Below the pieces are notes generated by a model. That model saw only the letters and a program-made list of their open reading frames with translations. It made no database searches and was not told the origin of the DNA. A DNA stretch of 50,269 nt from the NCBI GenBank assembly GCA_050485385.1, contig JBJHBG010000020.1, positions 1 through 50,269 of the forward strand. Reading direction: 5' to 3'. Positions 43,005 through 50,269 of the stretch are shown here, one piece after another. Source of the DNA: RECO01 sp050485385 (GTDB lineage: Bacteria; Pseudomonadota; Alphaproteobacteria; Geminicoccales; Geminicoccaceae). Position 1 is the first letter of the stretch, and each line of letters starts with the position of its first letter. Position numbers and translations under genes: made by a program.

Positions 43005-43929
43005 GTGCTCGACGATTGGCGCTTCTTCGCGGCCGCCGTGCCGGCCGTCTTCGCCTTCGGCCTCTCCAAGGGCGGTCTCGGCGGGGGTGCGGGGCTGCTC
43101 TCCGTTCCGCTGATGGCACTCGTGGTTTCGCCCGCGCAGGCGGTCGCCGTCATGCTGCCGACCATCATGGTCATGGACCTGATGGGGCTTTGGGCCTATC
43201 GGCGCGACGTCGATCGGCAGGCGTTCAAGGCGATGCTGCCGGGTGCCCTCGTCGGCATCGGTCTCGCCGGCCTCGTCTTCGGCCTGATGAGCGACGACGT
43301 CGTCCGGCTCGCCATCGGCATCATCGCCATCGCCTTTTGCCTCTATCGCTGGCTCGGCCAGCCGGCGGCCGGCCGGCCGCATGCGATCTTCGGCGCCTTC
43401 TGGGGTGGGCTTGCCGGCTTCACCAGCACGATTGCCCACGCCGGCGGGCCGCCCGCGAGCATCTACCTCCTCTCGCTGAAGCCGACGCCGGCTGCATTCG
43501 TCGCCACGCTCGTGTTCCTCTTCGCCGTGGTCAACGCCGCCAAGGTGATCCCCTACGCGCTGTTGGGCCTGTTCACGGTGGAGACGCTGACGGCGGCGGC
43601 GACGCTGGTGCCCGTGGCCATCGCCGGCATGGGCCTGGGCATCTGGGTGCTCCGGCGCTTCGAGCCGACGCTCTTCTTCCGCGTCGTCTACACGATGGTC
43701 TTCCTCACCGGCTGCAAGCTGATCTGGGACGGGGTGACCGGCCTCGGGGGCCGCCGGGCCGGGCGCCCCCGCCCGCCCGGGGGGGCCACCCCGCGGGGCG
43801 GGGGCCCGGCGGCGCCGCCCCGGGCCCACGGGGCAGGAGGAGCCGGGGGGNNNNNNNNNNTTGGTCTTCCTCCCCGGCTGCACGCTGTTCTGGGAGGGGG
43901 GTACCGGCCTCGTCGCGTGGGGCGCGTGA
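43005..43929 (+). CDS. TauE/SafE family permease, C-terminus split by a scaffold gap
   Basis: GTG 43005 lies 2 bp after the ligase stop. About 247 residues are good: FGLSKGGLGGGAGLLSVPLM (first conserved motif), HAIFGAFWGGLAGFTSTIAH, AGGPPASIYLLSLKPTPAAF (second motif) and seven to eight hydrophobic segments. After GVTGL (43745) the sequence turns into G/C homopolymer noise, then 10 N (43851-43860). It resumes at 43861 with a mutated copy of the last 17 residues and a natural ending GTGLVAWGA-stop (43929). The intact protein is probably about 254 residues. Its anion substrate is unknown; coupling to the ligase suggests an organic acid. Confidence 0.85.
43695..43912. other. Scaffold join: duplicated 52-bp segment, low-complexity sequence and 10 N
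   Basis: 43695-43746 and 43861-43912 align without gaps with 7 differences in 52 positions. Between them are about 105 bp of almost pure G and C runs and an N run of exactly 10 (43851-43860). Overlapping contig ends joined with a placeholder gap explain this better than biology. Confidence 0.85.
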
Positions 43930-43950
43930 CGACCGCTCGCGACGGTCGCG

Positions 43951-44556
43951 TCAAGCCTGCGGGCGGCGGCCGAGCATGCGCGCCAAGGTCGCATCGAGAC
44001 TGACGAAGCGGTGCTCGAGGGCCGCCATGGGGTGCGCGAGCACGGCGGCCAGCAGCAGGTAGCCACCCCAGCTATGGACGAGAGCGCCGACATCGGCGAG
44101 CCACGGCACCTCGCCCAGGCCCCGGATGGTGACGAGGCCGAAGACGTCGATACCGCGGTCGCGGAAGAGCGACATCGCCGTTCCCGAGACGGCGCGCACC
44201 AGCGTGCGGGCGATCAAGACGCGGTGCATCGCATGGCGGGCCCGCACTTCGAACGCGGTACAGCCCGGCTCCGGCCGCTCGCCATGCAGACGATGCGCGA
44301 GCACCATCCAGCCGACCCAGAACGTGGCGACGACGCCGAACGTCTTGTGCCACCAGATCCACTGGCCGCGGACGGCGCCGGTCAGCCATTCGGCGATGAC
44401 GAGGCCGGAGACGAGAAGAAAGATGACGCCGAGCGCCAGGACCCAATGGTTGAGGATCGAGAGGCCCCCGTAGCTACGGGCGTCGTCGCGTAACGGCCTG
44501 GGAACGCTCCTTGGACGCGCGGTCGCACGTCGAGACGTTCCCCCTCGATTCCACAC
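43951..44556 (-). CDS. Cytochrome b561 family membrane protein
   Basis: 201 residues with four hydrophobic segments and the histidines expected to bind two b haems: LSILNHWVLALGVIF, WIWWHKTFGVVATFW, and the last pair in GALVHSWGGYLLLAAVLAHP. The family (cytochrome b561/Ni-hydrogenase b-type) carries electrons across the inner membrane, often from quinol. The start is uncertain: GTG 44556 is the only reasonable codon before the first helix and has no visible ribosome binding site. It lies 21 bp downstream of the iron-type ABC permease gene, in the same direction. Confidence 0.87.
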   Translation of the reverse strand: MWNRGGTSRRATARPRSVPRPLRDDARSYGGLSILNHWVLALGVIFLLVSGLVIAEWLTGAVRGQWIWWHKTFGVVATFWVGWMVLAHRLHGERPEPGCTAFEVRARHAMHRVLIARTLVRAVSGTAMSLFRDRGIDVFGLVTIRGLGEVPWLADVGALVHSWGGYLLLAAVLAHPMAALEHRFVSLDATLARMLGRRPQA

Positions 44557-44577
44557 ATATGGACCGGCAAATAGGAG

Positions 44578-46278
44578 TCAAGCCGGCCGGCTCCAAGGCA
44601 GCACCCCCAGCCGGTAGCGGTCGTCGAGCCATTGCAGCGCGGCGACGATGGTCAGCACCGCCATCAGGCAAAGCACCGCGAGCGCCGCCGCGAGCACGCC
44701 CGAGCCGCCGTCCTGGAGGTTGAAGATGAGCACGCCCAAGGTCTCGGTGCCGCCCGACCACAAGAGGGCCGAGACGGTCAGTTCGTTGTAGGCGGTGAGG
44801 AACACGAGCAGGCCGCCGGCGGCGGCCGGCGCCGCCACCAGCGGTAGCGTGACCTCGCGCAGCCGGCGCGCGAGGCCGGCGCCGTCGAGTTGCGCCGCCT
44901 CGTCGATGGAGCGGTCGATCTGCTGGTAGCCGGCGACCACCGGGGTCAGCGCGAGCGTCAAAAAGCGAGCCAGATAGGCGAGGAAGATGATCCACAGCGT
45001 GCCGTAGAGCGAGACGCCGACAAACGGCAGCGGCCGCAGGAAGATGAGGATGCAGGCGACCGCCAGCACCACGCCCGGCAGCGCATAGGGCAGCTCGATG
45101 ATCGGCCGCAGCGCCCTGGCGATCGGGCTCTGCCGCCAGGTGACGAAATAGGCGAGCGGCAGCGAGACCAGCATCAGGGTCGCGGCGGCGCCGCCCGCGA
45201 GCAGGGTGGAGTTGACGAAGGCGCGGCGGGTGACCGCTTGGCGGAACAGGATCTCCTCGTAGTTGGCCAAGGTCATCGTCGTCCAGGTCAGGCGCACGCC
45301 GTAGGCCGGAACCAGCGAGGCCGCGACCAGTGCCACCAGCGGCAGGACGAGCAGGCCGAGCACGATCAGCCACGCGCCCAGTTCGACCCACGGACGCGCC
45401 CTTCCCAGCGGCAGGTGGTAGGGCCGTCCGACACCCTCGGCCGTAGCCACGTCCTGGCGGCGGAGCAGCCATGTCTGGATCACGACGCCGACGATGGCGA
45501 TGACGCCGACGACGACCGAGAGGACGGCAACCTCGCCGATCACGGTCGGCCCGAAGCTCGCCAGCCGCTGGTAGATCAGGACCGGCAACAGCGTGTGGCC
45601 GGCGGGAATGCCGATGAAGGCCGCGATACCGAAATTGCCGATGGCGGAGACGAAGGCGAGCGCGGTGCCGGCAATCATCGCCGGTGCCAGGAGCGGCAGC
45701 ACGATACGGTAGAGCGCGCGCTTGGCGTCGTCGCCCATGACGTAGGCGCTCTCGACCAGTTCGCCCGGCAGCCGCGCGAGGCCGGCGCGCACGGTGAGGA
45801 ACACCAACGGCGCGTGCTGGAGCCCCAACAGCAGGATGATCCCCTCGCGCGAGTAGAGCGGGTTGGGCGTGCCGGGCGGCGGGGCGAGTCCGAGGGCGTT
45901 CAGCAGTGGGCTGCCGGGGCCGGTGAGTTGGGTCCAGCTCAGGGCGGTGATCGGCGGCGGGATGAGCAGCGGCAGGACGAAGCCGAAGACCAAGAGCGTG
46001 CGGCCGCGCGCGTCGGTGGCGCCGACCAGGATGGCGAAGGCCGTGCCGATCACCAGCGAGATCAGTGCCGACCACAACGCCGCGTCGACCGAGTTCCAGG
46101 TGGCGACCCAGGTCGCCCGGCGCTGCAGCACGCGCCCGGCGAGGCCGAGGTCGATACCGCCGCCGGCCGGGGCCACGGCCTCCACGACCAGCCGCAGCAT
46201 CGGCCACAGGCAGAGCAGGAGGACACCGATGACGAGCGGGGCGAGGATCGCCTCCTCGCCCCGCAGGCGCGCCAGCAT
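44578..46278 (-). CDS. Iron-type ABC transporter permease, fused double-domain (FbpB-like)
   Basis: 566 residues with about twelve membrane segments in two homologous halves. Each half carries a permease EAA loop that contacts the ATPase: ESAYVMGDDAKRALYRIVLP (about 178-197) and EAAQLDGAGLARRLREVTLP (about 450-469). This fused form is typical of ferric iron and related importers (FbpB, SfuB, ThiP). It lies 21 bp after the binding-protein gene. The matching ATPase gene is not adjacent; cytochrome b561 follows instead. The substrate is probably ferric iron, with phosphonate or thiamine as alternatives. Confidence 0.92.
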   Translation of the reverse strand: MLARLRGEEAILAPLVIGVLLLCLWPMLRLVVEAVAPAGGGIDLGLAGRVLQRRATWVATWNSVDAALWSALISLVIGTAFAILVGATDARGRTLLVFGFVLPLLIPPPITALSWTQLTGPGSPLLNALGLAPPPGTPNPLYSREGIILLLGLQHAPLVFLTVRAGLARLPGELVESAYVMGDDAKRALYRIVLPLLAPAMIAGTALAFVSAIGNFGIAAFIGIPAGHTLLPVLIYQRLASFGPTVIGEVAVLSVVVGVIAIVGVVIQTWLLRRQDVATAEGVGRPYHLPLGRARPWVELGAWLIVLGLLVLPLVALVAASLVPAYGVRLTWTTMTLANYEEILFRQAVTRRAFVNSTLLAGGAAATLMLVSLPLAYFVTWRQSPIARALRPIIELPYALPGVVLAVACILIFLRPLPFVGVSLYGTLWIIFLAYLARFLTLALTPVVAGYQQIDRSIDEAAQLDGAGLARRLREVTLPLVAAPAAAGGLLVFLTAYNELTVSALLWSGGTETLGVLIFNLQDGGSGVLAAALAVLCLMAVLTIVAALQWLDDRYRLGVLPWSRPA

Positions 46279-46299
46279 GAGGGTGCGATCAGACCGGCA

Positions 46300-47283
46300 T
46301 CAGAGACCGAAGATGTTCATGTAGCGCTCGCGGTCGGCTTCCTCGTTGGCGAGCGCCGCCTCGGGATCGAACTCCAAGAGACCGATCTCCGACAGCGGCG
46401 GGAAGCCCTCGGGCGGTGCGACGTCGGGATGCGCCGGCAAGTAGCCCTGCGAGGCTGCCAGTTCCTGCCCGTCGCGCGACAGGAGGAAGTCGACGAAGGC
46501 CTTGGCCGCCTCGGGATTGTTGGCGCTCTCGAGGATCGCCACCGGCTCGGTGACGGCGGACACGCCCTCCGTCGGGAAGACGAAGCTCACGGGCGAGCCC
46601 TTGGCCGCCTCGCGGATCGGCAGGAAGTCGACGACGATGCCGTAGAGCTTCTCGCCGGTCGCCACCGCCTGGAAGACGGCACCGTTGCCGCCCTGCGGCA
46701 CCACGCCGTTCTCGGCCAACGCCTCGAAGTGCGCCCAGCCGAAGTCGGGGTGGTTGGCCAGGGCCGTCATGTGGATCACCGCAGCCCCCGACGTCAGCGG
46801 GCTCGGCATCGCCACCTGATTGCGGGCGGCCTCGCCCTCCAAATCCCGCCACGAGGTCGGCTGCATCGGCGCGCCGTCGTTGTAGACGATGCCGGTGGTG
46901 ATGAGCTTGGTCGAGAAGTAGTAGCCGTCCGGATCGTGCAGGCCCGCGCCGTAACCCGCGACCGGCGCATCCGGGTGGGCCATCAGCAGACCCTCCTGCT
47001 TCAACCCCTCCATCGTCACCGTGTCGGCGATGAGCAGGACGTCGGCCTGCGGGTTGCCGGCGGCAAGTTCGGCGCGGAAACGCGCCATGATCAGCGTGGT
47101 GCCGTCGCGCACCCACTCGACCTCGACGTCGGGATGCGCCGCCATGAAGGCATCCACGGTGGCCTGGGCGTCGGCGTTGGGCTGGCTGGTATAGAGCACC
47201 AGCTTGCCGGACGCGGCGACGGCCGGGCCGACGGCGAGGCTCGACGCGACCGCGGCGGCGCCGAGCAGGAGCTTGGCTGACAT
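46300..47283 (-). CDS. ABC transporter periplasmic binding protein, iron type
   Basis: 327 residues with a signal peptide (about 1-24, ending GPAVAASGK). The mature start GKLVLYTSQPNADAQATVDA and the segments PQADVLLIADTVTMEGLKQ and GYYFSTKLITTGIVYNDG are typical of FbpA/PotD-like class proteins (cluster D). Several tyrosines are present in the region where FbpA-type proteins bind ferric iron, but I cannot assign the ligands without alignment. ATG 47283 has GGGGAG upstream. It is the first gene of the leftward operon with the fused permease; a possible promoter is at 47344-47372. Confidence 0.92.
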   Translation of the reverse strand: MSAKLLLGAAAVASSLAVGPAVAASGKLVLYTSQPNADAQATVDAFMAAHPDVEVEWVRDGTTLIMARFRAELAAGNPQADVLLIADTVTMEGLKQEGLLMAHPDAPVAGYGAGLHDPDGYYFSTKLITTGIVYNDGAPMQPTSWRDLEGEAARNQVAMPSPLTSGAAVIHMTALANHPDFGWAHFEALAENGVVPQGGNGAVFQAVATGEKLYGIVVDFLPIREAAKGSPVSFVFPTEGVSAVTEPVAILESANNPEAAKAFVDFLLSRDGQELAASQGYLPAHPDVAPPEGFPPLSEIGLLEFDPEAALANEEADRERYMNIFGL

Positions 47284-47343
47284 GGGTGTCTCCCCGTTGT
47301 GTGACCTCGAAGCCTCGTCCTTCGAGCGATGCACGAGGGACGT

Positions 47344-47372
47344 AGTTCAGCGGTGTGACGGGTCGATGACAA
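47344..47372 (-). promoter_or_regulatory. Candidate promoter of the iron-type ABC operon
   Basis: TTGTCA (47372-47367) and TGAACT (47349-47344) on the minus strand are 17 bp apart and lie 60 bp before the binding-protein ATG. The -10 match is weak. Confidence 0.3.
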
Positions 47373-47610
47373 GCCTCGACGAGCAGACGAACGACCGGGT
47401 GGCTTTCGGCCATGGACGGACCGGGGACATGGGTGACACTTCCGATGTGTCGTGGTCGGGCGGGTCGGGATGCCTTGCCACGCGGTGGACGAGGTGGGGT
47501 ACTAGCCTCCACCGCCGCCGATCACGGACAGGAATCCGCACCCCGCCCATGCACGACGACCCCTCGGCCAAACCGGTCCGATGACAGACGGCGCCCATAG
47601 GCTGCCACGG

Positions 47611-47626
47611 CTCGGCTGAGGCCGAG
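47611..47626 (-). terminator. Hairpin after the asparaginase gene
   Basis: CTCGGC-CTCA-GCCGAG on the minus strand is a perfect 6-bp stem with a 4-nt loop, 8 bp beyond the stop codon. No T-run is present. Confidence 0.4.
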
Positions 47627-47634
47627 GGTCCCGG

Positions 47635-48678
47635 CTATCGGGGGCGCCGGGTTGGGGTTGCAGCGGCCGAAAACCGCTGCCCCTGCCTCGGCCCGAGGGC
47701 CGGCATCGGCCAGCCGGGCACCGGTCGCAGGTGGCCAACCTCGCGGCCGGCGACGTTCTTCAGGACCGGCCGGGCGTAGGTGTCGAGGTCGGCAAGACCC
47801 GGCTCGTTCGGCAGCAGCTCCCCGAGCAGCGCCAGCAGCGCCACCTCGGCGGCGCGGCCGGCGCCGTCCTCCGCCTTCAAGGCCAGCGCCACGCCACGTT
47901 CCGGCAGCAGCGCGACGAACACGCCCTCCGCCCCGGTCTTGGCGACGATACCGTCGACCGCGCGCATCAGGGCGGTGCACAGACGGCCGGTGCCGGCGAC
48001 CAGCTCCGGATGGGCGCGCATCGCCCGCCGGACGCGGGCCGCCCCTTCGCCGCGCTCCAGGCTCCGCGCCATCGCCCGAGCCAGCGCCTCCAGGCCGAGC
48101 GGCCAGTTGGGGACGCCGCAACCGTCGATGCCGGGCTCGGCGAGCTTCACCTGGGCCAGATCCTCCAGGGTTTGGCGGATGCGCCGCTGCACGGGATGGT
48201 CCACCGCGAGGTAGCCACGGGTCGGCTCGCCGAGAAGGCGGGCCGTGGTGAGCATGCCCGTGTGCTTGCCCGAGCAGTTGTTGTGCAAGGCCGTGCACGG
48301 CTCGCCGCGCACAACGAGGTCGGCCGCCGCCGGCGCGTAGGCGGGGGCGTGGGCGCCGCATTCGAGGTCGTCGACGCCGAGGCCGAGGCGCTCCAGCCAA
48401 GCGCGCACCCGATCGACGTGCATCGGCTCGCCGCCGTGCGAGGCGCAAGCGAGCGCCAGTTCCTCGGTCGTCACCGCGCAGGCGTCGGCAGCACCGGTCT
48501 CGACCAGCGGCAGCGCCTGTAGGGGCTTCAGGGCCGAGCGGGGAAACACGGGCACCCCAACGTCGCCCACCCGAAGCTGGACGACACCGTCCGCGCCCAC
48601 CACGGCGGCGGCAACGCGGTGACGGCTCTCGACGGTACCGCCGCGGCGAACCTCGACGGCGATGGGGGTGGCGGACAT
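47635..48678 (-). CDS. L-asparaginase II family (rhizobial type)
   Basis: 347 residues. The family motifs of the COG4448/AnsA-rhizobial class are present: VFPRSALKPLQALPLVETGA (about 44-63), ACASHGGEPMHVDRV and HNNCSGKHTGML (catalytic region, near 131), followed by GIDGCGVPNWPLGL. It hydrolyses asparagine to aspartate and ammonia and is unrelated to E. coli AnsB. The conserved part ends near NVAGREVGHLRP; the last 25 residues look like a non-conserved extension. It is 54 bp downstream of the ADP-ribosylglycohydrolase-like gene. Confidence 0.93.
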   Translation of the reverse strand: MSATPIAVEVRRGGTVESRHRVAAAVVGADGVVQLRVGDVGVPVFPRSALKPLQALPLVETGAADACAVTTEELALACASHGGEPMHVDRVRAWLERLGLGVDDLECGAHAPAYAPAAADLVVRGEPCTALHNNCSGKHTGMLTTARLLGEPTRGYLAVDHPVQRRIRQTLEDLAQVKLAEPGIDGCGVPNWPLGLEALARAMARSLERGEGAARVRRAMRAHPELVAGTGRLCTALMRAVDGIVAKTGAEGVFVALLPERGVALALKAEDGAGRAAEVALLALLGELLPNEPGLADLDTYARPVLKNVAGREVGHLRPVPGWPMPALGPRQGQRFSAAATPTRRPR

Positions 48679-48732
48679 GGCGCGACCTTCATTGCAACTG
48701 GCGGCTCCGCCTACGCCTCGACATCGGCCCGG

Positions 48733-49692
48733 TCAACCGGCCGCTGCCAAGCGCTCGATCAGGGGCTCCAGCCGGGGCCGGGCGCCCAGGCGCTCCCACC
48801 ATGCGGCGGGCCAGGCGGTCGGCCCGTGGACGGCCCCGAGCCAAGCGCCCAGCACCGCCGTGCGGCTCGCGTTGTCGCCGCCGGCACGAACCGATTCGAG
48901 CAGGGCCATCTCGGGATCGTCGCCGTGGCGGAGCAGGACGTGGAGCATCGCCGGGAAGGTGTTGGGCAGGTAGCAGGAGCGCCCGACCTCGCCCGTCGCA
49001 TGGATCGCCGGCAGGTCGACCATGGCGCGGGCGTCCTCCAGCCGCTCGGCGATCTCGTTGGCGAAAGGCTCGGGCGCGCCCGCGACCGCCGCCGCCACCG
49101 CCGGCTGCAACCCCTCGCCATCGAGCAGGCGGACCAAGAGATCGGCGTAGACCAGGGCGTGCGCCACCGCCCGGTCGTTGTTCTGGCAGACCCGCACCGC
49201 GGTCTCGACGCGCTCGGCGAGACGGCCGTCCCGGGCATGGGCGATGACCACCGGCGCCAGCCGGCACAAGCTCACCGTCTGCTCGTCGTCGGCGCCGGCG
49301 TCGAACGGATAGGGCACGCCCGGATGCGCGCGCGCCCATTCCCGCGCCCGCTCGAGCAGGATGCGCGTCGGCTTGTCGAGAAAGCCCGTGTAGCGCGGAT
49401 CGCCGTAGACCCAGACCAGCCGGCGGCCGTAATCGACCGCATCCAGTCCGCGCCGCTCGGCGACGGACGCGAGCAGCGCCTCGGCGGCGTCGGCATAGTG
49501 CGTACCGTCGCCCGGCACGCGGCCCTTGTGATAGTGGTCGGCGGCGGGCGCCTCGAAGCCGTGGATGCCGTCGGGAAAGGCCCGCGCCCGCTCGCGGAGG
49601 TTGTAGATCCAGTGCGAGCCGAGACAGAGCGCGTCGCCAAGGAACTGGCCACGCAGGGCGGCGCGGATGCGGTCGGCGCGAGCGAGCGGCAA
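48733..49692 (-). CDS. ADP-ribosylglycohydrolase/J1-crystallin-like protein
   Basis: 319 residues. The N-terminal ALRGQFLGDALCLGSHWIYN and C-terminal RAGGDNASRTAVLGAWLGA are the two ends of the ADP-ribosylglycohydrolase fold. The usual metal-binding residues are altered (GDGTHYADA for the first motif, GGDNAS for GGDTDT), as in the J1-crystallin branch, so enzymatic activity is uncertain. I chose TTG 49692 because GGAG lies 8 nt upstream and the family homology begins just after it. A TTG at 49722 is possible and would add ten residues. Confidence 0.82.
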   Translation of the reverse strand: MPLARADRIRAALRGQFLGDALCLGSHWIYNLRERARAFPDGIHGFEAPAADHYHKGRVPGDGTHYADAAEALLASVAERRGLDAVDYGRRLVWVYGDPRYTGFLDKPTRILLERAREWARAHPGVPYPFDAGADDEQTVSLCRLAPVVIAHARDGRLAERVETAVRVCQNNDRAVAHALVYADLLVRLLDGEGLQPAVAAAVAGAPEPFANEIAERLEDARAMVDLPAIHATGEVGRSCYLPNTFPAMLHVLLRHGDDPEMALLESVRAGGDNASRTAVLGAWLGAVHGPTAWPAAWWERLGARPRLEPLIERLAAAG

Positions 49693-49780
49693 GGGCGGTC
49701 TCCGGACGGTGGTCGCGACCAAGGGTGGAACGTTTCGCGTCTGGATCGAGAGGTCGGCGGTCGCCTGCGCGCTTGCGCGG

Positions 49781-50245
49781 TCAACCGTCCGTCACCAGCA
49801 CCGCGAGGTCTTCGGCGAAGGCGTCCACCGCGTCCCAGGGTCTCTACTCGACGGTGCTCACGCCGTCGGTCGGCCCGCCGGTGAGCCCCATGATCAGGCG
49901 GATCACCTGCCGGTCGAGCCAGCCGTAGCGCGGATCGTCGAGCCGACCGGCAAACGCCCGCGCCGGCGCCAGCCCGTGACGGCGGAGCAGCTTGCGCAGA
50001 TGGGGGTTGCCCGCGGCGCCCGGCTTGCGGGCGGTCAGGTTCACCGAGGCGACGGCCAGGGGCGGTGGGGCTTGGAGGGTGCGCCAGGCCCGCGGCAACC
50101 GGTCGACCGCCGGGCGGTGGCGTCCGTAGCGCGCGGCCGGCACTGGGCGCTACTCGACCGCAACGCCGCGGCGGCCGAGGCCGGCGGCCACGCGCGCGCC
50201 GACGCGGTCGACCTGACCGTCCCAGCCGGCGGTGAACGGGCGCAT
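49781..50245 (-). pseudogene. Broken hemG-type flavodoxin gene (protoporphyrinogen oxidase family)
   Basis: One frame of 155 codons from ATG 50245 to TGA 49781 carries flavodoxin-domain sequence in the right order: MRPFTAGWDGQVDRVGARVA, then AARYGRHRPAV, ASVNLTARKPGAAGNPHLRK, FAGRLDDPRYGWLDRQVIRL, LTGGPTD and DAVDAFAEDL. It is interrupted by TAG at 50150-50152 (after GVAVE) and TAG at 49844-49846 (where VVEYTDW is expected). About 20 residues between GVAVE and YGRHRPAV are also missing. TAG is a normal stop in this genome (flgK, the CpsD-like gene, the SbcD-like gene). This is therefore a decayed gene rather than a recoded one. Confidence 0.75.
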
Positions 50246-50269
50246 GCACGAGGACGCCGTCCGACCGCT

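Larger units (their letters stand above)
47284..47634. other. 351-bp noncoding region upstream of the iron-type ABC operon
   Basis: No protein gene is supported on either strand. It holds the asparaginase terminator candidate at its right end and a promoter candidate near 47344-47372. I do not see a Fur-like A+T-rich box, which argues mildly against simple Fur control of the ABC operon. Confidence 0.55.

Noticed and set aside
43695..43912. A genuine tandem duplication in the TauE/SafE gene
   Set aside because: An exact 10-N run, homopolymer noise and scattered substitutions point to an assembly join.
47284..47634. Riboswitch or Fur box upstream of the iron-type ABC operon
   Set aside because: No recognisable aptamer core and no A+T-rich Fur-like dyad were seen.
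49781..50245. Amber (TAG) recoding in the hemG-like gene
   Set aside because: TAG ends intact genes in this window (flgK, CpsD-like, SbcD-like, asparaginase), and the gene also has a deletion, so decay is simpler.

Overview
This is a very G+C-rich chromosomal segment from an alphaproteobacterium, most likely a motile member of the Rhodospirillales or Geminicoccales type. That placement is inference from gene content: FliX, the block ubiquinol-cytochrome c chaperone / DUF177 / rpmF / plsX / fabH / ihfA / merR, a rod-binding-only FlgJ, and a CtrA-type TTAA-N7-TTAA site. The sequence looks like a draft or metagenome scaffold, because it holds a run of exactly 10 N at 43851-43860 flanked by a near-duplicate of the same 52 bp. 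I see no CRISPR array, no insertion sequence and no phage.

Layout. 1-504: C-terminal part of a TauE/SafE permease. 569-4081 (leftward): nucleoside/simple-sugar ABC importer (tandem ATPase and two permeases) without its binding protein. 4154-9445 (leftward): large MscS-type channel, DUF1330 protein and secA. 9446-9925: noncoding, with a candidate secA promoter. 9926-19003: exopolysaccharide production and export locus (initiating sugar-phosphate transferase, TPR lipoprotein, alpha/beta hydrolase, Wzz/GumC-like chain-length protein, CpsD-like tyrosine kinase, ExeA-type ATPase, convergent Wza-like protein). 19177-22324: amidase and pgi. 22325-23598: tRNA-Pro(GGG) followed by a decayed cluster (truncated monooxygenase, frameshifted NIPSNAP gene, multiply frameshifted HTH regulator). 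23620-27877 (leftward): lipid/ribosome housekeeping operon. 27903-28364: bamE. 28386-28556: a 56-residue gene with a strong ribosome binding site. 28647-33498: SbcD-like/YhaN-like DNA repair pair. 33397-39172: flagellar block, fliW-flgL-flgK-flgN-like-flgJ-flgI leftward and fliX rightward. 39323-43929: DUF4239 protein, rimO, AMP-forming ligase and a second TauE/SafE gene broken by the scaffold gap. 43951-47283 (leftward): cytochrome b561 and an iron-type ABC importer without its ATPase. 47635-50245 (leftward): asparaginase II, ADP-ribosylglycohydrolase-like protein and a hemG-type flavodoxin pseudogene with two in-frame TAG codons.

How the parts work together. The EPS genes cover chain initiation, length control, its kinase switch and outer-membrane export, but no polymerase, flippase, exosortase or further glycosyltransferases are present. 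The flagellar genes cover the P-ring, rod, hook-filament junction and assembly checks. The flgI-fliX intergenic region carries a sigma-54 -24/-12 element, a GGCAA/TTGCC dyad about 110 bp upstream of its expected start site, and a CtrA box. Together they resemble the Caulobacter flagellar class II/III switch in 220 bp and are the most interesting regulatory structure in the window. No wholly new system could be demonstrated. The best leads are this promoter region, the EPS locus, the 56-residue gene and the clusters of decayed genes.
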